From WJKG01 sp964627305 (GTDB lineage Bacteria; Zixibacteria; MSB-5A5; GN15; FEB-12), in the NCBI GenBank assembly GCA_964627305.1, contig CAZVHP010000003.1:248001-312000 (forward strand): a stretch of DNA of 64,000 nucleotides, given 5' to 3'. The notes below the pieces were generated by a model that had not been told where the DNA came from, searched no databases, and saw only the letters and a program-made list of their open reading frames with translations. Numbering within the stretch: position 1 is the first letter of the stretch; each line of letters begins with the position of its first letter. Of this stretch, positions 25,279 through 33,720 are shown piece by piece. A program made the position numbers and the translations under genes.

Positions 25279-27545
25279 CAGTCGGACGCTCCTGCGGCGA
25301 TAATGTCGCCGTTTACTTTGATCGCGATAATGGTGGTATCATCGCGCGGCGGGTTGGTGGGGTCATGTCGCTGAACGTCCTGGACGATCCCGTAGAGTAT
25401 TTTCTCCGGGTCGAGTTGGCGATGCTCACAGACAAACCGGTGGATGCGTTCCTCGGTGTACTCCTGTTCGTCGTCATTCATGGCTTCCGAGACACCGTCG
25501 GTGAAGAAGAAGAGGACGTCATGCGGCTTCAGCGGAATCTCCTCGGACTGGTACTCCATATCGGGCAGCGCTCCGATAATCGGGCCGCCGGTCTTCAGCA
25601 GCACGGTGGAGCCATCCTGGCGGACAAGCAGCGGGTAATTGTGCCCGGCATTGGCGTAGCGGAAGACGTGTCGGTTGCAGTCCAGCTCGCCATAGAACAG
25701 CGTCACGTACTTCTCCGATGACGAAGAGTGAACCATCTGTCCGTTGACGTTTCTGAGCATGGTGCTGATAGCGGCGCCGTTGTTGACCTCCGAGCGAATC
25801 ATGGCCTGAATCTGGGCTATCATCAGCGCTGCCGGCATCCCCTTGCCGCTGGCGTCGGCAATAACCATGCCGAGGCGGTTATCCGGCAGGGGGATGAAGT
25901 CATAGAAGTCGCCTCCGACGGTGCGTGACGGCACTGAGTAGGCGCAGATATCCATAAGATCGAGTTCTGGTGGCTGTGATGGAAGTAAGTCAAGCTGAAT
26001 CTGCCGCGCCATCGTGACCTCTTCCTGCAGCCGCATACGCTCCAGGGAGTCGACATACAAGCGGGCGTTGGTCAGTGCCGAGACCATCTGGTTGGACAGC
26101 ACGCCGAGCAGGTTGAGGTCTTCAGAGGAGTACTTGTACCCGGCGGCCTTTTTGGACAGCGCCAGAAAGCCGAGCAGGTGCTTGGCGTCCTTCATGGGCA
26201 CGATCAGTTGTGACTGGCGTTCCTCAAGGAGCTGGGCCAACCGTGAATCGGTGCGGTAGTCCACCAGAGACTGGTAGAATGTCGGCCGGTCCAGCAGATT
26301 GATCCCGCGTAACATGAGGTCCTCGCGAGCGATCACGCGACGTGTAGGGCTGTCCTCGGTGGGCAGGACGGCGTACTCGCCGAGCTCGTCGTCGAACATA
26401 ACGAAGGTCACTTGCTCGACCAGAAGAGTGGTCTTCATCGTGTCCGCAATGATCTGGCGGAGGCGCTGCGGGTCAAACACGGAGATGACCTGGCGGGAGA
26501 ATCGTTCCAGCGCGTTGCGATGATCGGTCCTCGTGCGCATGAACAGCGCTCGGATGACGTTGTCAAGCCAGGTGTTAATCGGCTGGAACAGCAGCAGGAC
26601 AATGATAATGAAGCCATAGGAGACAACGTGTGCCTGCGGACCGAACAGAGGTGTGAGAAGCTGTTCAGACCTGAGGACCACGATCACGAAAACGCCGACC
26701 AGAAGCGCCGAGGTGAGCGTGTAAACAAACGACTGCCTGAAGACCAGCCTCAAATCGAGGAACTGATATCGGATAGCCGAGTAGGCGAAGAAACCTGCGC
26801 CCAGCATCAGCCCGACAAGGAGAATCCAGCGGGCGGTCACATCTGAGAGCGAATCATCCCAGAACAGCTCACCGATGGTGACCATGACCCAGACGCCCAG
26901 CGAGAATCGGAGCGCCCACATGAGATTAGCGGTTTGCTTGTACAGGCGCGGGTTCGAGACAAGTGACTTGTTGCTTTCGAAGAAGTAGCCGGCGATAAGC
27001 ACATAGCCGACGTAGACGAGGCTGAAGATCGTGACCTGATAGGTGCGAAGAATCCCGAGGAACAACTGGAGCCATCCGGTAACGCGGGCAACCGGCTTGA
27101 GGATGAGGGTTGTGAAGCCCGTTTGCTCCGGGTCCAGTTGGAAGACCATCAGCATATCGACCGCGGACTCATAGAACAAGAGCAGCATCAGGTGCACCAC
27201 CGGTGGCAGGAAGACCAGGTACTGGATGCGGCGGTTTCTAAAGGATGAAAAACGGTCAACCGGAAACGTCCACGAGAAGATGAGCAGGAACGGGAAAAAG
27301 AGCGTCCAGAGCGGATACAGGTGGTATAAGGTGGTATCCTCGAACTGGACTATTGTCATGTCCGACTGGAGAATCACGTCGGCGAGTGAGACAAACAGCG
27401 GACCAAGTCCCCCGAAAAACAACATCGCCCCCGTCAGCCGGTTGAGCCGGTTGGCGAAGTTGTCCCTCAGCACGGTCACCGCCAGAAAGATCAGGAAACC
27501 GCCGACGAGGAAGTACAGAAGGGTTGATACCAGATCGAGATTCAT
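25278..27545 (-). CDS. Membrane-bound RsbU/SpoIIE-type PP2C phosphatase with GAF domain
   Basis: A 755-residue protein with about eight N-terminal membrane helices (residues 1-310) resembling a histidine-kinase-type 7TM sensor, a GAF domain (about 340-500) and a SpoIIE-type PP2C domain with SRTVGGDFYDF, VIADASGKGMPAALMIAQ, GELDCNRHVFRYANAGHNYP and FFFTDGVSEAMN. The Asp residues for Mn2+ are present. Such phosphatases dephosphorylate a STAS antagonist and thereby release a sigma factor or output protein. The STAS and RsbW-like genes lie just upstream on the same strand. GAGGACC precedes the ATG. Confidence 0.93.
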   Translation of the reverse strand: MNLDLVSTLLYFLVGGFLIFLAVTVLRDNFANRLNRLTGAMLFFGGLGPLFVSLADVILQSDMTIVQFEDTTLYHLYPLWTLFFPFLLIFSWTFPVDRFSSFRNRRIQYLVFLPPVVHLMLLLFYESAVDMLMVFQLDPEQTGFTTLILKPVARVTGWLQLFLGILRTYQVTIFSLVYVGYVLIAGYFFESNKSLVSNPRLYKQTANLMWALRFSLGVWVMVTIGELFWDDSLSDVTARWILLVGLMLGAGFFAYSAIRYQFLDLRLVFRQSFVYTLTSALLVGVFVIVVLRSEQLLTPLFGPQAHVVSYGFIIIVLLLFQPINTWLDNVIRALFMRTRTDHRNALERFSRQVISVFDPQRLRQIIADTMKTTLLVEQVTFVMFDDELGEYAVLPTEDSPTRRVIAREDLMLRGINLLDRPTFYQSLVDYRTDSRLAQLLEERQSQLIVPMKDAKHLLGFLALSKKAAGYKYSSEDLNLLGVLSNQMVSALTNARLYVDSLERMRLQEEVTMARQIQLDLLPSQPPELDLMDICAYSVPSRTVGGDFYDFIPLPDNRLGMVIADASGKGMPAALMIAQIQAMIRSEVNNGAAISTMLRNVNGQMVHSSSSEKYVTLFYGELDCNRHVFRYANAGHNYPLLVRQDGSTVLLKTGGPIIGALPDMEYQSEEIPLKPHDVLFFFTDGVSEAMNDDEQEYTEERIHRFVCEHRQLDPEKILYGIVQDVQRHDPTNPPRDDTTIIAIKVNGDIIAAGASD

Positions 27546-27601
27546 CGGTCCTCAAACAGCATGTGTGCCGAGTCGGCCTGCATCGAGCACAGGTTTGATC
27601 C

Positions 27602-28033
27602 TTACAGATTCTTGGTGATAGTCACCACTGTCCCGTCGGGTGTGGTTTTGATGTCGACTTCGTCCATGAGGTTACGGACGATGAAAATACCACGGCCCGC
27701 GGCCTTGAGCAGGTTCTCGTCCGCCAGAGGATCATCGATCTCCGTCGGGTCGAAACCATGCCCGCGGTCGGAGACGCTGACCTTGACAGTATTGGCCAGG
27801 CGGCCGACTGTCACCTTGACCAATCGCTCACCGTCGCCGCCTGCAGGTGGATCATTGCCGTGTTCGACGGCGTTGTTGACAAGCTCTGAGACGCTGATCG
27901 CGATATCGGCGACAGTGGACTCGTCCAGGCCCCACTCGCGCAACAGGCCCTCGACGAAGTTATCGACGTCCACCAGGTACTTGAGGTCCGATGGAACGGT
28001 GATACTGTTACCGGAGATAGCAGGTTTACCCAT
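27602..28033 (-). CDS. Anti-sigma-factor-type serine kinase (RsbW/SpoIIAB-like)
   Basis: A 143-residue GHKL ATPase with the N-box SELVNNAVEHGN, the G1 box DRGHGFDP and a G2-like GRGIFIVR. In this family the protein binds either a sigma/output factor or a STAS antagonist and phosphorylates the latter. It lies 90 bases after the STAS gene and 56 bases before the RsbU-like phosphatase gene, a full partner-switch set. No sigma factor gene is found in the window. Confidence 0.93.
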   Translation of the reverse strand: MGKPAISGNSITVPSDLKYLVDVDNFVEGLLREWGLDESTVADIAISVSELVNNAVEHGNDPPAGGDGERLVKVTVGRLANTVKVSVSDRGHGFDPTEIDDPLADENLLKAAGRGIFIVRNLMDEVDIKTTPDGTVVTITKNL

Positions 28034-28123
28034 GGTGAGACGTTCTCCAAAAAAACAGGCAGGTCGCAGTTGGCCTACCCGGATGAGTTGACTTCCGATG
28101 AGAGTGGCAGAGCAGCCCCGGGG

Positions 28124-28462
28124 CTACTCAAATGAAGCAATGGCATCATCAACCGAGTCATAGGCCTCGAATACCGTTACCAGTTTGGTGATTGTCAACA
28201 GTGACTGAATCTTGTCCGTGACATTGGCCAGCTTGAGCATGCCGCCGTTGTTGCGCAGGGTAGTATAGCTGGAAATGAGAATGCCCAGTCCGGTGGAGTT
28301 CATCCAGTCGACGCCGGACAGGTCAATGACAATTCTCTTCTTGTCCAGCTCAATACACTCGTGCAGCTTTTCGTGCAGCAGGCTGGCGTCGGGACCTCCC
28401 ATGATCTTTCCCTTCGGCTCCAGAATGACTACCCCGTCTTGTTCACGGTCGCTTAGCTTCAT
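28124..28462 (-). CDS. STAS-domain anti-sigma factor antagonist (RsbV/SpoIIAA-like)
   Basis: A single STAS domain of 112 residues with the regulatory segment DLSGVDWMNSTGLGIL, where the Ser following Asn is the phosphorylation site used by RsbW-type kinases. First gene of the minus-strand run STAS - RsbW-like - RsbU-like - NUDIX. GGGAGG lies ten bases before the ATG, and a perfect dyad is found 49 bases upstream. Confidence 0.93.
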   Translation of the reverse strand: MKLSDREQDGVVILEPKGKIMGGPDASLLHEKLHECIELDKKRIVIDLSGVDWMNSTGLGILISSYTTLRNNGGMLKLANVTDKIQSLLTITKLVTVFEAYDSVDDAIASFE

Positions 28463-28824
28463 GATTGCAATGCCTCCCAGAACGGGTTATCACAACATTG
28501 TCAGTTATCAGATACCACTACCTGTGGTATCCCTTACACCGGCACGCATGACCTTGGCTCAACTCTCATGGCTTCAGTCATTACGTACGTCAGATACTAC
28601 TGTCGGGTTGCCAGTAGGTCCGCCGCCGTGCGGGGGACCGGCCTAAGCACAATACACCCAAACAGTTAATTAGCTCAAAAGGGAAGTACAGGTCAAGTTG
28701 ATTCTCCGACAGACGAAATCAGGGCAGGATCGCGTTGCCGAAACGGCCACCCTGAAGCGAAGGTGGCCATACGGCGGCAAAAGCCTCTGGTGCGATTCTT
28801 GTTGTGATTGCCGGTCAGTGTTTC
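28463..28824. other. Gene-free stretch upstream of the partner-switch operon
   Basis: About 360 bases between the end of the ferredoxin/OFOR operon and the STAS gene. It holds the dyad at 28511-28531 and a seven-base-pair hairpin at 28745-28768 (GGCCACC/GGTGGCC), which could end the OFOR operon transcript on the minus strand, though it lacks a T-tail. No coding frame or RNA gene recognised. Confidence 0.45.
28511..28531. promoter_or_regulatory. Perfect dyad (GATACCAC-N5-GTGGTATC) upstream of the partner-switch operon
   Basis: Eight-base arms, GATACCAC (28511-28518) and GTGGTATC (28524-28531), are exact inverted repeats with a five-base spacer. This is the size of a dimeric regulator site; it is 49 bases before the STAS gene start. 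As RNA it could also fold into a hairpin. Confidence 0.45.
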
Positions 28825-29262
28825 TCAGGCAACGACCTTCGGTTTGGGCATGTCGACCGGCTGGTAGACCAGGGCCTTGGTCGGGCAGAACTGGGCGCAA
28901 ACCGGTTCGCCGCCGCAGAGGTCACACTTGACGATCATATTGTGTTGCTGATCGTGGACTGAGCAGCCGAAGGGGCAGGCGGCTACGCAGGCCATGCACT
29001 TGACGCACTTGTCCTGATCGATCTCCATTGCGCCGGTTTGCTCGTTGCGACTGATAGCGTCGACAAGACACGATTTGGCGCAGGCGGCGTCCTCGCACTG
29101 CAGGCAGGTAACCGGCACCCACATTTCCCTGACAGGACCGGGGAGGGCAAAGATCCGCGTTTGACCGGGTTTGCCGTTCACCGAGTGGCGGAACGAGCAG
29201 GCCAGTTCACAGGTGCGGCAGCCGATGCACAGATTCGGGGTTACGATGAAGCGGTGTGTCAT
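28825..29262 (-). CDS. CooF/HycB-like protein with four [4Fe-4S] clusters
   Basis: A 145-residue iron-sulfur electron-transfer protein. The four Cys groups are CIGCRTCELAC, CLQCEDAACAKSC, CVKCMACVAACPFGC and CDLCGGEPVCAQFCP, the DmsB/HycB/CooF arrangement. The start used is the ATG at 29262, preceded by GAGAGGAGAAAG; a longer frame upstream lacks support. It overlaps the preceding gene by four bases and is the last gene of the OFOR-NADH operon, so it likely carries electrons between the 2-oxoacid oxidoreductase and the NADH module or another acceptor. Confidence 0.9.
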   Translation of the reverse strand: MTHRFIVTPNLCIGCRTCELACSFRHSVNGKPGQTRIFALPGPVREMWVPVTCLQCEDAACAKSCLVDAISRNEQTGAMEIDQDKCVKCMACVAACPFGCSVHDQQHNMIVKCDLCGGEPVCAQFCPTKALVYQPVDMPKPKVVA

Positions 29263-30041
29263 GACGCTTTCTCCTCTCGACGTGACCAGGCCGCAATCCG
29301 TCCCATGCCCTGGGCGGTATCTTCCCGATGACAGGCATCGCACAGCTCGAAGTAGCTTTCGGGAATGCCGCGCATCTTGCTGAGAGCGGTAGCGAATTCG
29401 CGCGTGATCGTCTTTCGCCCGCAGCGGCTGCAGGTGATCAGCTCAAAATCCTTTTCCCAGATCGTACGGCGGTCGCCTGCCTGAGTAAACGGAATTACGT
29501 GCGTGGGGCAGTTAAGGGCGCACGCAAGGCAGCCGACACAATCGGGTGGTGGCTGGTCGAGTGGTGGAGCGATCCGCCGCCCGTGCCCTCGCTCAACAGT
29601 CGATATGGCCGCAAAACCCATCTGGTCGCAGATGCGAGTACACAGGCCGCAGAGAATGCAGTTGTCGCCATCGACTTTCGGCTCGTAGCTCGTCCTATTG
29701 ATACCAAACTGGGCGGCGAGTTGCTGGATCTCCGGTGAGTTGGGACAACGCGCCAGTTGCAAATCGATCAGCGTCTTGCGGGCCTCGATGACCTTGTCGG
29801 CGTGAGTATTGACGATGAGGTCGTTCTCCACCGGGTAAAGGCACGAAGTGACATACCCCTTCCAGCCATTCCAGGAATCCTTGGTGATCTCCACCAGGCA
29901 CAGTCGGCAGGCTCCAAAAGGTTCGACCGCTTCGTGGTGGCACAGCGCAGGTATGTCGATCCCCATGCGCCGAATCACCGTCAGGAGCATCTCACCTTCG
30001 GTGGCCTGCACCCGGGTGCCGTTTATTGTTAGATGAACCAT
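29259..30041 (-). CDS. NuoG/HydA-N-like iron-sulfur protein ([2Fe-2S] + 2x[4Fe-4S])
   Basis: Resembles the N-terminal part of NuoG, HoxU or HydA. Residues 1-80 form a plant-type [2Fe-2S] domain (CHH...GACRLC...TSC). Two [4Fe-4S] motifs follow at about 127-180 (CILCGLCTRIC, CVGCLACALNCP). The H-cluster domain of a hydrogenase and the molybdopterin domain of NuoG are both absent. The C-terminal 50 residues have CSRCG and CDACHRE, a possible extra zinc or cluster site. Positioned between the NuoF-like and CooF-like genes. It probably wires the flavin subunit to ferredoxin partners. Confidence 0.88.
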   Translation of the reverse strand: MVHLTINGTRVQATEGEMLLTVIRRMGIDIPALCHHEAVEPFGACRLCLVEITKDSWNGWKGYVTSCLYPVENDLIVNTHADKVIEARKTLIDLQLARCPNSPEIQQLAAQFGINRTSYEPKVDGDNCILCGLCTRICDQMGFAAISTVERGHGRRIAPPLDQPPPDCVGCLACALNCPTHVIPFTQAGDRRTIWEKDFELITCSRCGRKTITREFATALSKMRGIPESYFELCDACHREDTAQGMGRIAAWSRREEKAS

Positions 30042-30050
30042 CCTGCCTCC

Positions 30051-31916
30051 TTATGCCACTTTGATCGCATGACGGTTGCAGACTGCGAAACAGGCGCCGC
30101 ACTTGTTGCACTTGGCCTGGTCTATCACATGCACCTCGCCTTTCTTGCCGGTGATGGCGTTGACGGCACAGGCCCGAATGCAGGCCATACAGCCATCGCA
30201 CGCCTGCGCGTCGACCTCATACGTGATGAGGGCCTTGCAGACACCGGCCGGGCAGCGCTTGTCCCGGATGTGGGCGAGGTATTCGTCTCGAAAATACTGA
30301 ATCGTGCTGAGGAACGGATTAGGGCCGGACTTGCCCAATCCGCACAGCGAGGCATCAATGATGACCGCTGAGAGCTGCTCCATCTTGCCCAGGTCAGACT
30401 CGGTAGCCAGTCCCTCGCTGATTTTGACTGCCAACAGGTAGAGCTGATACAGCCCTTCGCGGCACGGGGTGCACTTGCCGCAGGATTCCTCGACAAGGAA
30501 CTTGAGGAAGTACTTGGCGACATCAACCACGCAGGTGCCCTCGTCCATGACAATCATGCCGCCGGAGCCCATCATGCTGCCGGCTTTGGTCAGGGTGTCG
30601 AAATCGACAGAAAGATCGAGCTTGCTTTCGGGCAGGCAACCGCCGGAGGGACCGCCGGTCTGGACGGCCTTGAAGGGGCGGTTATCGCGAATGCCGCCGC
30701 CAATGTCGAAGACGATCTGGCGCAACGTGGTTCCCATGGGGACCTCGATCAGGCCGCTGTTAACGACCTTGCCGACGAGGCTGAAGGCCTTGGTGCCGGT
30801 CGATTTCTCAGTGCCGATCCTGGCGTACCACTTGCCGCCGCGTTCGATGATGACCGGGATGTTGGCGAAGGACTCAACATTGTTCAGAACGGTGGGTTTG
30901 TCGAACAGGCCCTTCTGCACCGAGCGGATGTACTTGGCGCGCGGTTCGCCAACCTCGCCCGCGACGGAACGCATGAGGGCGGATGATTCGCCGCAAACAA
31001 AGGCGCCGCCACCGCGGCTGATCTTGATATGGAAACTGAAGTCGGTTCCGAGGATGTTGTCGCCGAGCAGACCATAGGCCTCAGCTTCGCGGATGGCTTC
31101 CTGCAGGAACTGTACCGCCAGCGGGTATTCCTCACGGACGTAGATGTAGCCCTCGCTGGAATCGACGGCATAGGCACAGATTGCCATGCCCTCGAGCACT
31201 GAGTGCGGGTCGCCCTCCATGATGGCGCGGTCCATAAAGGCGCCGGGATCGCCCTCGTCACCGTTGCAGATGACGTAATGGGGGCGTTCTGCGAGTCTGG
31301 CGCAGGACTCCCACTTGCGGCCGGTCGAGAACCCGCCGCCACCGCGTCCGCGCAGGCCGGAGGTCTTGACCTGTTCGATGACCTCGGTCGGAGACAGTGT
31401 GGTCAACGCCTTGGCGAGGGCCTGGTAGCCGCCGGTGGCGATGTAATCACGAACATCACATTGATTGATATGGCCGAGATTGCGCAACGCGATCCTCTTC
31501 TGGTGTTTGTAGAAAGGGATCTCGCGGTAATCACGGTAGGTCTTCTTCTCGATCGGGTGCGTGTAAAGGAGGTTATCGACGATCTTGTTGTTGCGGAGTG
31601 TCTCCTCGACAATGCGTTCGACATCTTTCTTCTTCACGCGGGTATAGAACGTGCCTTGTGGTTCCACCACCACCAGTGGTCCCTGTTCACAGAAGCCGTG
31701 GCAGCCGGTCTCCTTCATGGCTTCGACGTCGAAACCCTTGATGCGCTTCTTCTTCAGTTGTGCCTTGAACTCGCTGACAATCTCGGCGGCGCCATTGGCC
31801 AGGCAGCCGGGGCCGCAGCACACCATAAGCTTGCGGGGGTGCTTCTGCTGCTCCTTCTGGCATTCCGTGCGGAGTTTATCGAGCGCTTTCGGGGATGCTA
31901 TCCTGGTGATTGCCAT
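30051..31916 (-). CDS. NuoF/HydB-like NADH-binding flavoprotein with N- and C-terminal Fe-S domains
   Basis: A 621-residue subunit with the layout known from electron-bifurcating HydB/NfnB-type modules. It has an N-terminal thioredoxin-like [2Fe-2S] domain (about 1-110, CCGPGC and TGCHGFC), an FMN- and NADH-binding core (SGLRGRGGGGFSTGRKW, NGDEGDPGAFMDR, GGGAFVCGESSAL), the N3-type [4Fe-4S] site ESCGKCTPCREG and a C-terminal 2x[4Fe-4S] ferredoxin domain (CDGCMACIRAC, CNKCGACFAVC). It begins one base after the NuoE-like stop. It likely exchanges electrons between NAD(H) and low-potential ferredoxin from the neighbouring OFOR. Confidence 0.93.
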   Translation of the reverse strand: MAITRIASPKALDKLRTECQKEQQKHPRKLMVCCGPGCLANGAAEIVSEFKAQLKKKRIKGFDVEAMKETGCHGFCEQGPLVVVEPQGTFYTRVKKKDVERIVEETLRNNKIVDNLLYTHPIEKKTYRDYREIPFYKHQKRIALRNLGHINQCDVRDYIATGGYQALAKALTTLSPTEVIEQVKTSGLRGRGGGGFSTGRKWESCARLAERPHYVICNGDEGDPGAFMDRAIMEGDPHSVLEGMAICAYAVDSSEGYIYVREEYPLAVQFLQEAIREAEAYGLLGDNILGTDFSFHIKISRGGGAFVCGESSALMRSVAGEVGEPRAKYIRSVQKGLFDKPTVLNNVESFANIPVIIERGGKWYARIGTEKSTGTKAFSLVGKVVNSGLIEVPMGTTLRQIVFDIGGGIRDNRPFKAVQTGGPSGGCLPESKLDLSVDFDTLTKAGSMMGSGGMIVMDEGTCVVDVAKYFLKFLVEESCGKCTPCREGLYQLYLLAVKISEGLATESDLGKMEQLSAVIIDASLCGLGKSGPNPFLSTIQYFRDEYLAHIRDKRCPAGVCKALITYEVDAQACDGCMACIRACAVNAITGKKGEVHVIDQAKCNKCGACFAVCNRHAIKVA

Positions 31917-31917
31917 C

Positions 31918-32373
31918 TCAGCCTCCCCTCAGGATCTTCTTGGTCTGGTTGACTTTCACATCAGCGTAGTACTTGTCATTGACAATCACAACCGGCGCCA
32001 TAGAGCAGGCTCCGACGCAGTTGACGACCTCGAGCGTGTATTTCATGTCAGATGTTGTCTGACCGGCGTTGATCCCCAGCTTGGATTCGAGCTGGTCCTG
32101 GATGAGCGCCGCGCCGCGAATATGGCAAGTGGTGCCCATGCAGATACGGATGACTTTTTCGCCCTTGGGGTTGAGGCTGAAGGCGTTGTAGAACGTGGAA
32201 ACGCTGAAGACCTTGCTCAGGGGGACATCCAGATGCTGTGCGGCTTCTTTGAGGGCCTCACATGGCAGGAAGTTGAATTCCTTCTGGATATCCTGGAGAA
32301 CGGCAATCAGCGACTGCGGCTCCCTGGGATAGCGAGCGAATATATCCGGGAGTTTGCTCAGGTCGTGATTCAT
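31918..32373 (-). CDS. NuoE/HydC-like [2Fe-2S] thioredoxin-fold subunit
   Basis: The 151-residue protein has the four-Cys [2Fe-2S] pattern of NuoE/HydC: CMGTTC near residue 88 and CVGACSMAP near 129. It normally sits beside the FMN subunit and holds cluster N1a. Its start overlaps the OFOR gamma stop by four bases, linking the NADH module to the 2-oxoacid enzyme genes. Confidence 0.93.
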   Translation of the reverse strand: MNHDLSKLPDIFARYPREPQSLIAVLQDIQKEFNFLPCEALKEAAQHLDVPLSKVFSVSTFYNAFSLNPKGEKVIRICMGTTCHIRGAALIQDQLESKLGINAGQTTSDMKYTLEVVNCVGACSMAPVVIVNDKYYADVKVNQTKKILRGG

Positions 32374-32933
32374 ACGGCTACCTTCTGTTTCGCAGCTTCC
32401 TTGCCGAGTTTGAGACCCTCGGCGAGGACCTTCTCGTTGATGGCCAGCACGTCCTTCTTGCGTGCCAGCTTGTCCTTAATGGTTTCCAGCAGAGCATCTT
32501 CGGACACCGCACCGGTGGCGGCGACAAAGGCGCCGAGAATGGCGATATTGGCTGCCTTGGCGTTGCCCGCCTTCAACGCCATGTCGTTGGCTGGTACATA
32601 AATTCTCAGCAGGTCGCTGCGTTCGCTCTTGACGTCGATCAGCGAGCTGTTGACAACGATGATGCCGCCCTTTCTGACGCGTGGCTCAAACTTGTCGAAG
32701 GACGGGCGATTGAACACGCACAACCCGCGCGGATTAGTGATGATCGGTGAACCGATGCGATTGTCCGACACAACCACCGTGCAGTAGGCGGTGCCGCCGC
32801 GCATCTCCGGTCCGTACGACGGGATCCAGGCGACTTGTTTTCCTTCAGCAATACCGGTATATGCCAGAAGCTGCCCCGCGGTCATGATTCCCTGACCGCC
32901 GAAGCCGGCGAACATGACTTCATACTGCGCCAT
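32370..32933 (-). CDS. 2-oxoacid:ferredoxin oxidoreductase gamma subunit
   Basis: The 187-residue protein starts with MAQYEVMFAGFGGQGIMTAG, the hallmark of the OFOR gamma domain that forms part of the CoA site, and has MRGGTAYCTVVVSD. Normal length. It overlaps the beta gene by one base (TGATG) and the NuoE-like gene by four. Confidence 0.94.
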   Translation of the reverse strand: MAQYEVMFAGFGGQGIMTAGQLLAYTGIAEGKQVAWIPSYGPEMRGGTAYCTVVVSDNRIGSPIITNPRGLCVFNRPSFDKFEPRVRKGGIIVVNSSLIDVKSERSDLLRIYVPANDMALKAGNAKAANIAILGAFVAATGAVSEDALLETIKDKLARKKDVLAINEKVLAEGLKLGKEAAKQKVAV

Positions 32934-33703
32934 CAGGCACCTCCTGTCGTCTTGCCCTCAGGAGCTTTGTGTACCCCCAGCGGATAATATGGCATGAGGT
33001 TCTCACGCAGCCAGGTGGTGGCATCGCCGGGCGTCATCCCCCAGTTCGTCGGGCAGGTCGAGAGCACCTCGACCAACGAGAAGCAGGTGCCCTTCACCTG
33101 GTACTCGAAAGCGCGACGGATTGCCTGCTTGGCCCCGATGATATACTCCGGAGCGTGGACCGACACGCGTTCGATATAGGCCGGGGTCACCAGCGCCGAG
33201 AGCAGCTCCGCTACGCGTATGGGAAACCCGACCTCGGCGACATTGCGCCCTGCAGGGGATGTTGTAGTGATCTGGTGGGGCATGGTTGTGGGGGCCATCT
33301 GGCCGCCGGTCATGCCATAGACGGCATTGTTGACGAAAATGACGGTGAACTTCTCACCGCGGTTGGCCGCGTGGATGATCTCGCCCATGCCGATCGAGGC
33401 CAGGTCGCCGTCGCCCTGGTAAGTGAACACGATCATATCCGGGCGCATGCGCTTGAAGCCGGTGGCCAGTGCGGGTGCACGACCGTGCGGCGACTCCAAA
33501 AAGTCGCAATTGAAGTAGTTGTACGCCAGTACGGAGCAGCCAACCGGGGCGACACCACAGGTCCGCTCCCGCACACCCAGATCATCGAGGGCCTCGGCGA
33601 CGAGACGGTGAATGATGCCGTGGGTGCAGCCGGGGCAGTAGTGCGTTACCGTCTGGGTGAGCGACTCGGGCCGTTTGAATATGGTTTTGGCCTGTACTTC
33701 CAT
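32933..33703 (-). CDS. 2-oxoacid:ferredoxin oxidoreductase beta subunit (TPP-binding)
   Basis: The 256-residue beta chain carries the thiamine diphosphate site: CPGCTHGIIH near residue 25, and GDGDLASIGMGEIIHAANRG followed by VNNAVYGMTGGQMAPTT, the GDG...N motif. CPGC supplies Cys ligands of the proximal [4Fe-4S] cluster. Length and motifs fit the KorB/VorA-type; the keto acid substrate (2-oxoglutarate or branched-chain) cannot be decided from sequence alone. Confidence 0.94.
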   Translation of the reverse strand: MEVQAKTIFKRPESLTQTVTHYCPGCTHGIIHRLVAEALDDLGVRERTCGVAPVGCSVLAYNYFNCDFLESPHGRAPALATGFKRMRPDMIVFTYQGDGDLASIGMGEIIHAANRGEKFTVIFVNNAVYGMTGGQMAPTTMPHQITTTSPAGRNVAEVGFPIRVAELLSALVTPAYIERVSVHAPEYIIGAKQAIRRAFEYQVKGTCFSLVEVLSTCPTNWGMTPGDATTWLRENLMPYYPLGVHKAPEGKTTGGA

Positions 33704-33720
33704 TAGCTCTATTCCTCAGC

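Noticed and set aside
24508..25374. 288-codon + strand frame opposite the NUDIX gene
   Set aside because: Antisense to a gene with an intact Nudix box; no start signal.
28825..30041. [FeFe] hydrogenase
   Set aside because: The neighbouring NuoE/NuoF-like genes suggested a HydABC enzyme, but the H-cluster motifs are absent from the HydA-N-like protein.
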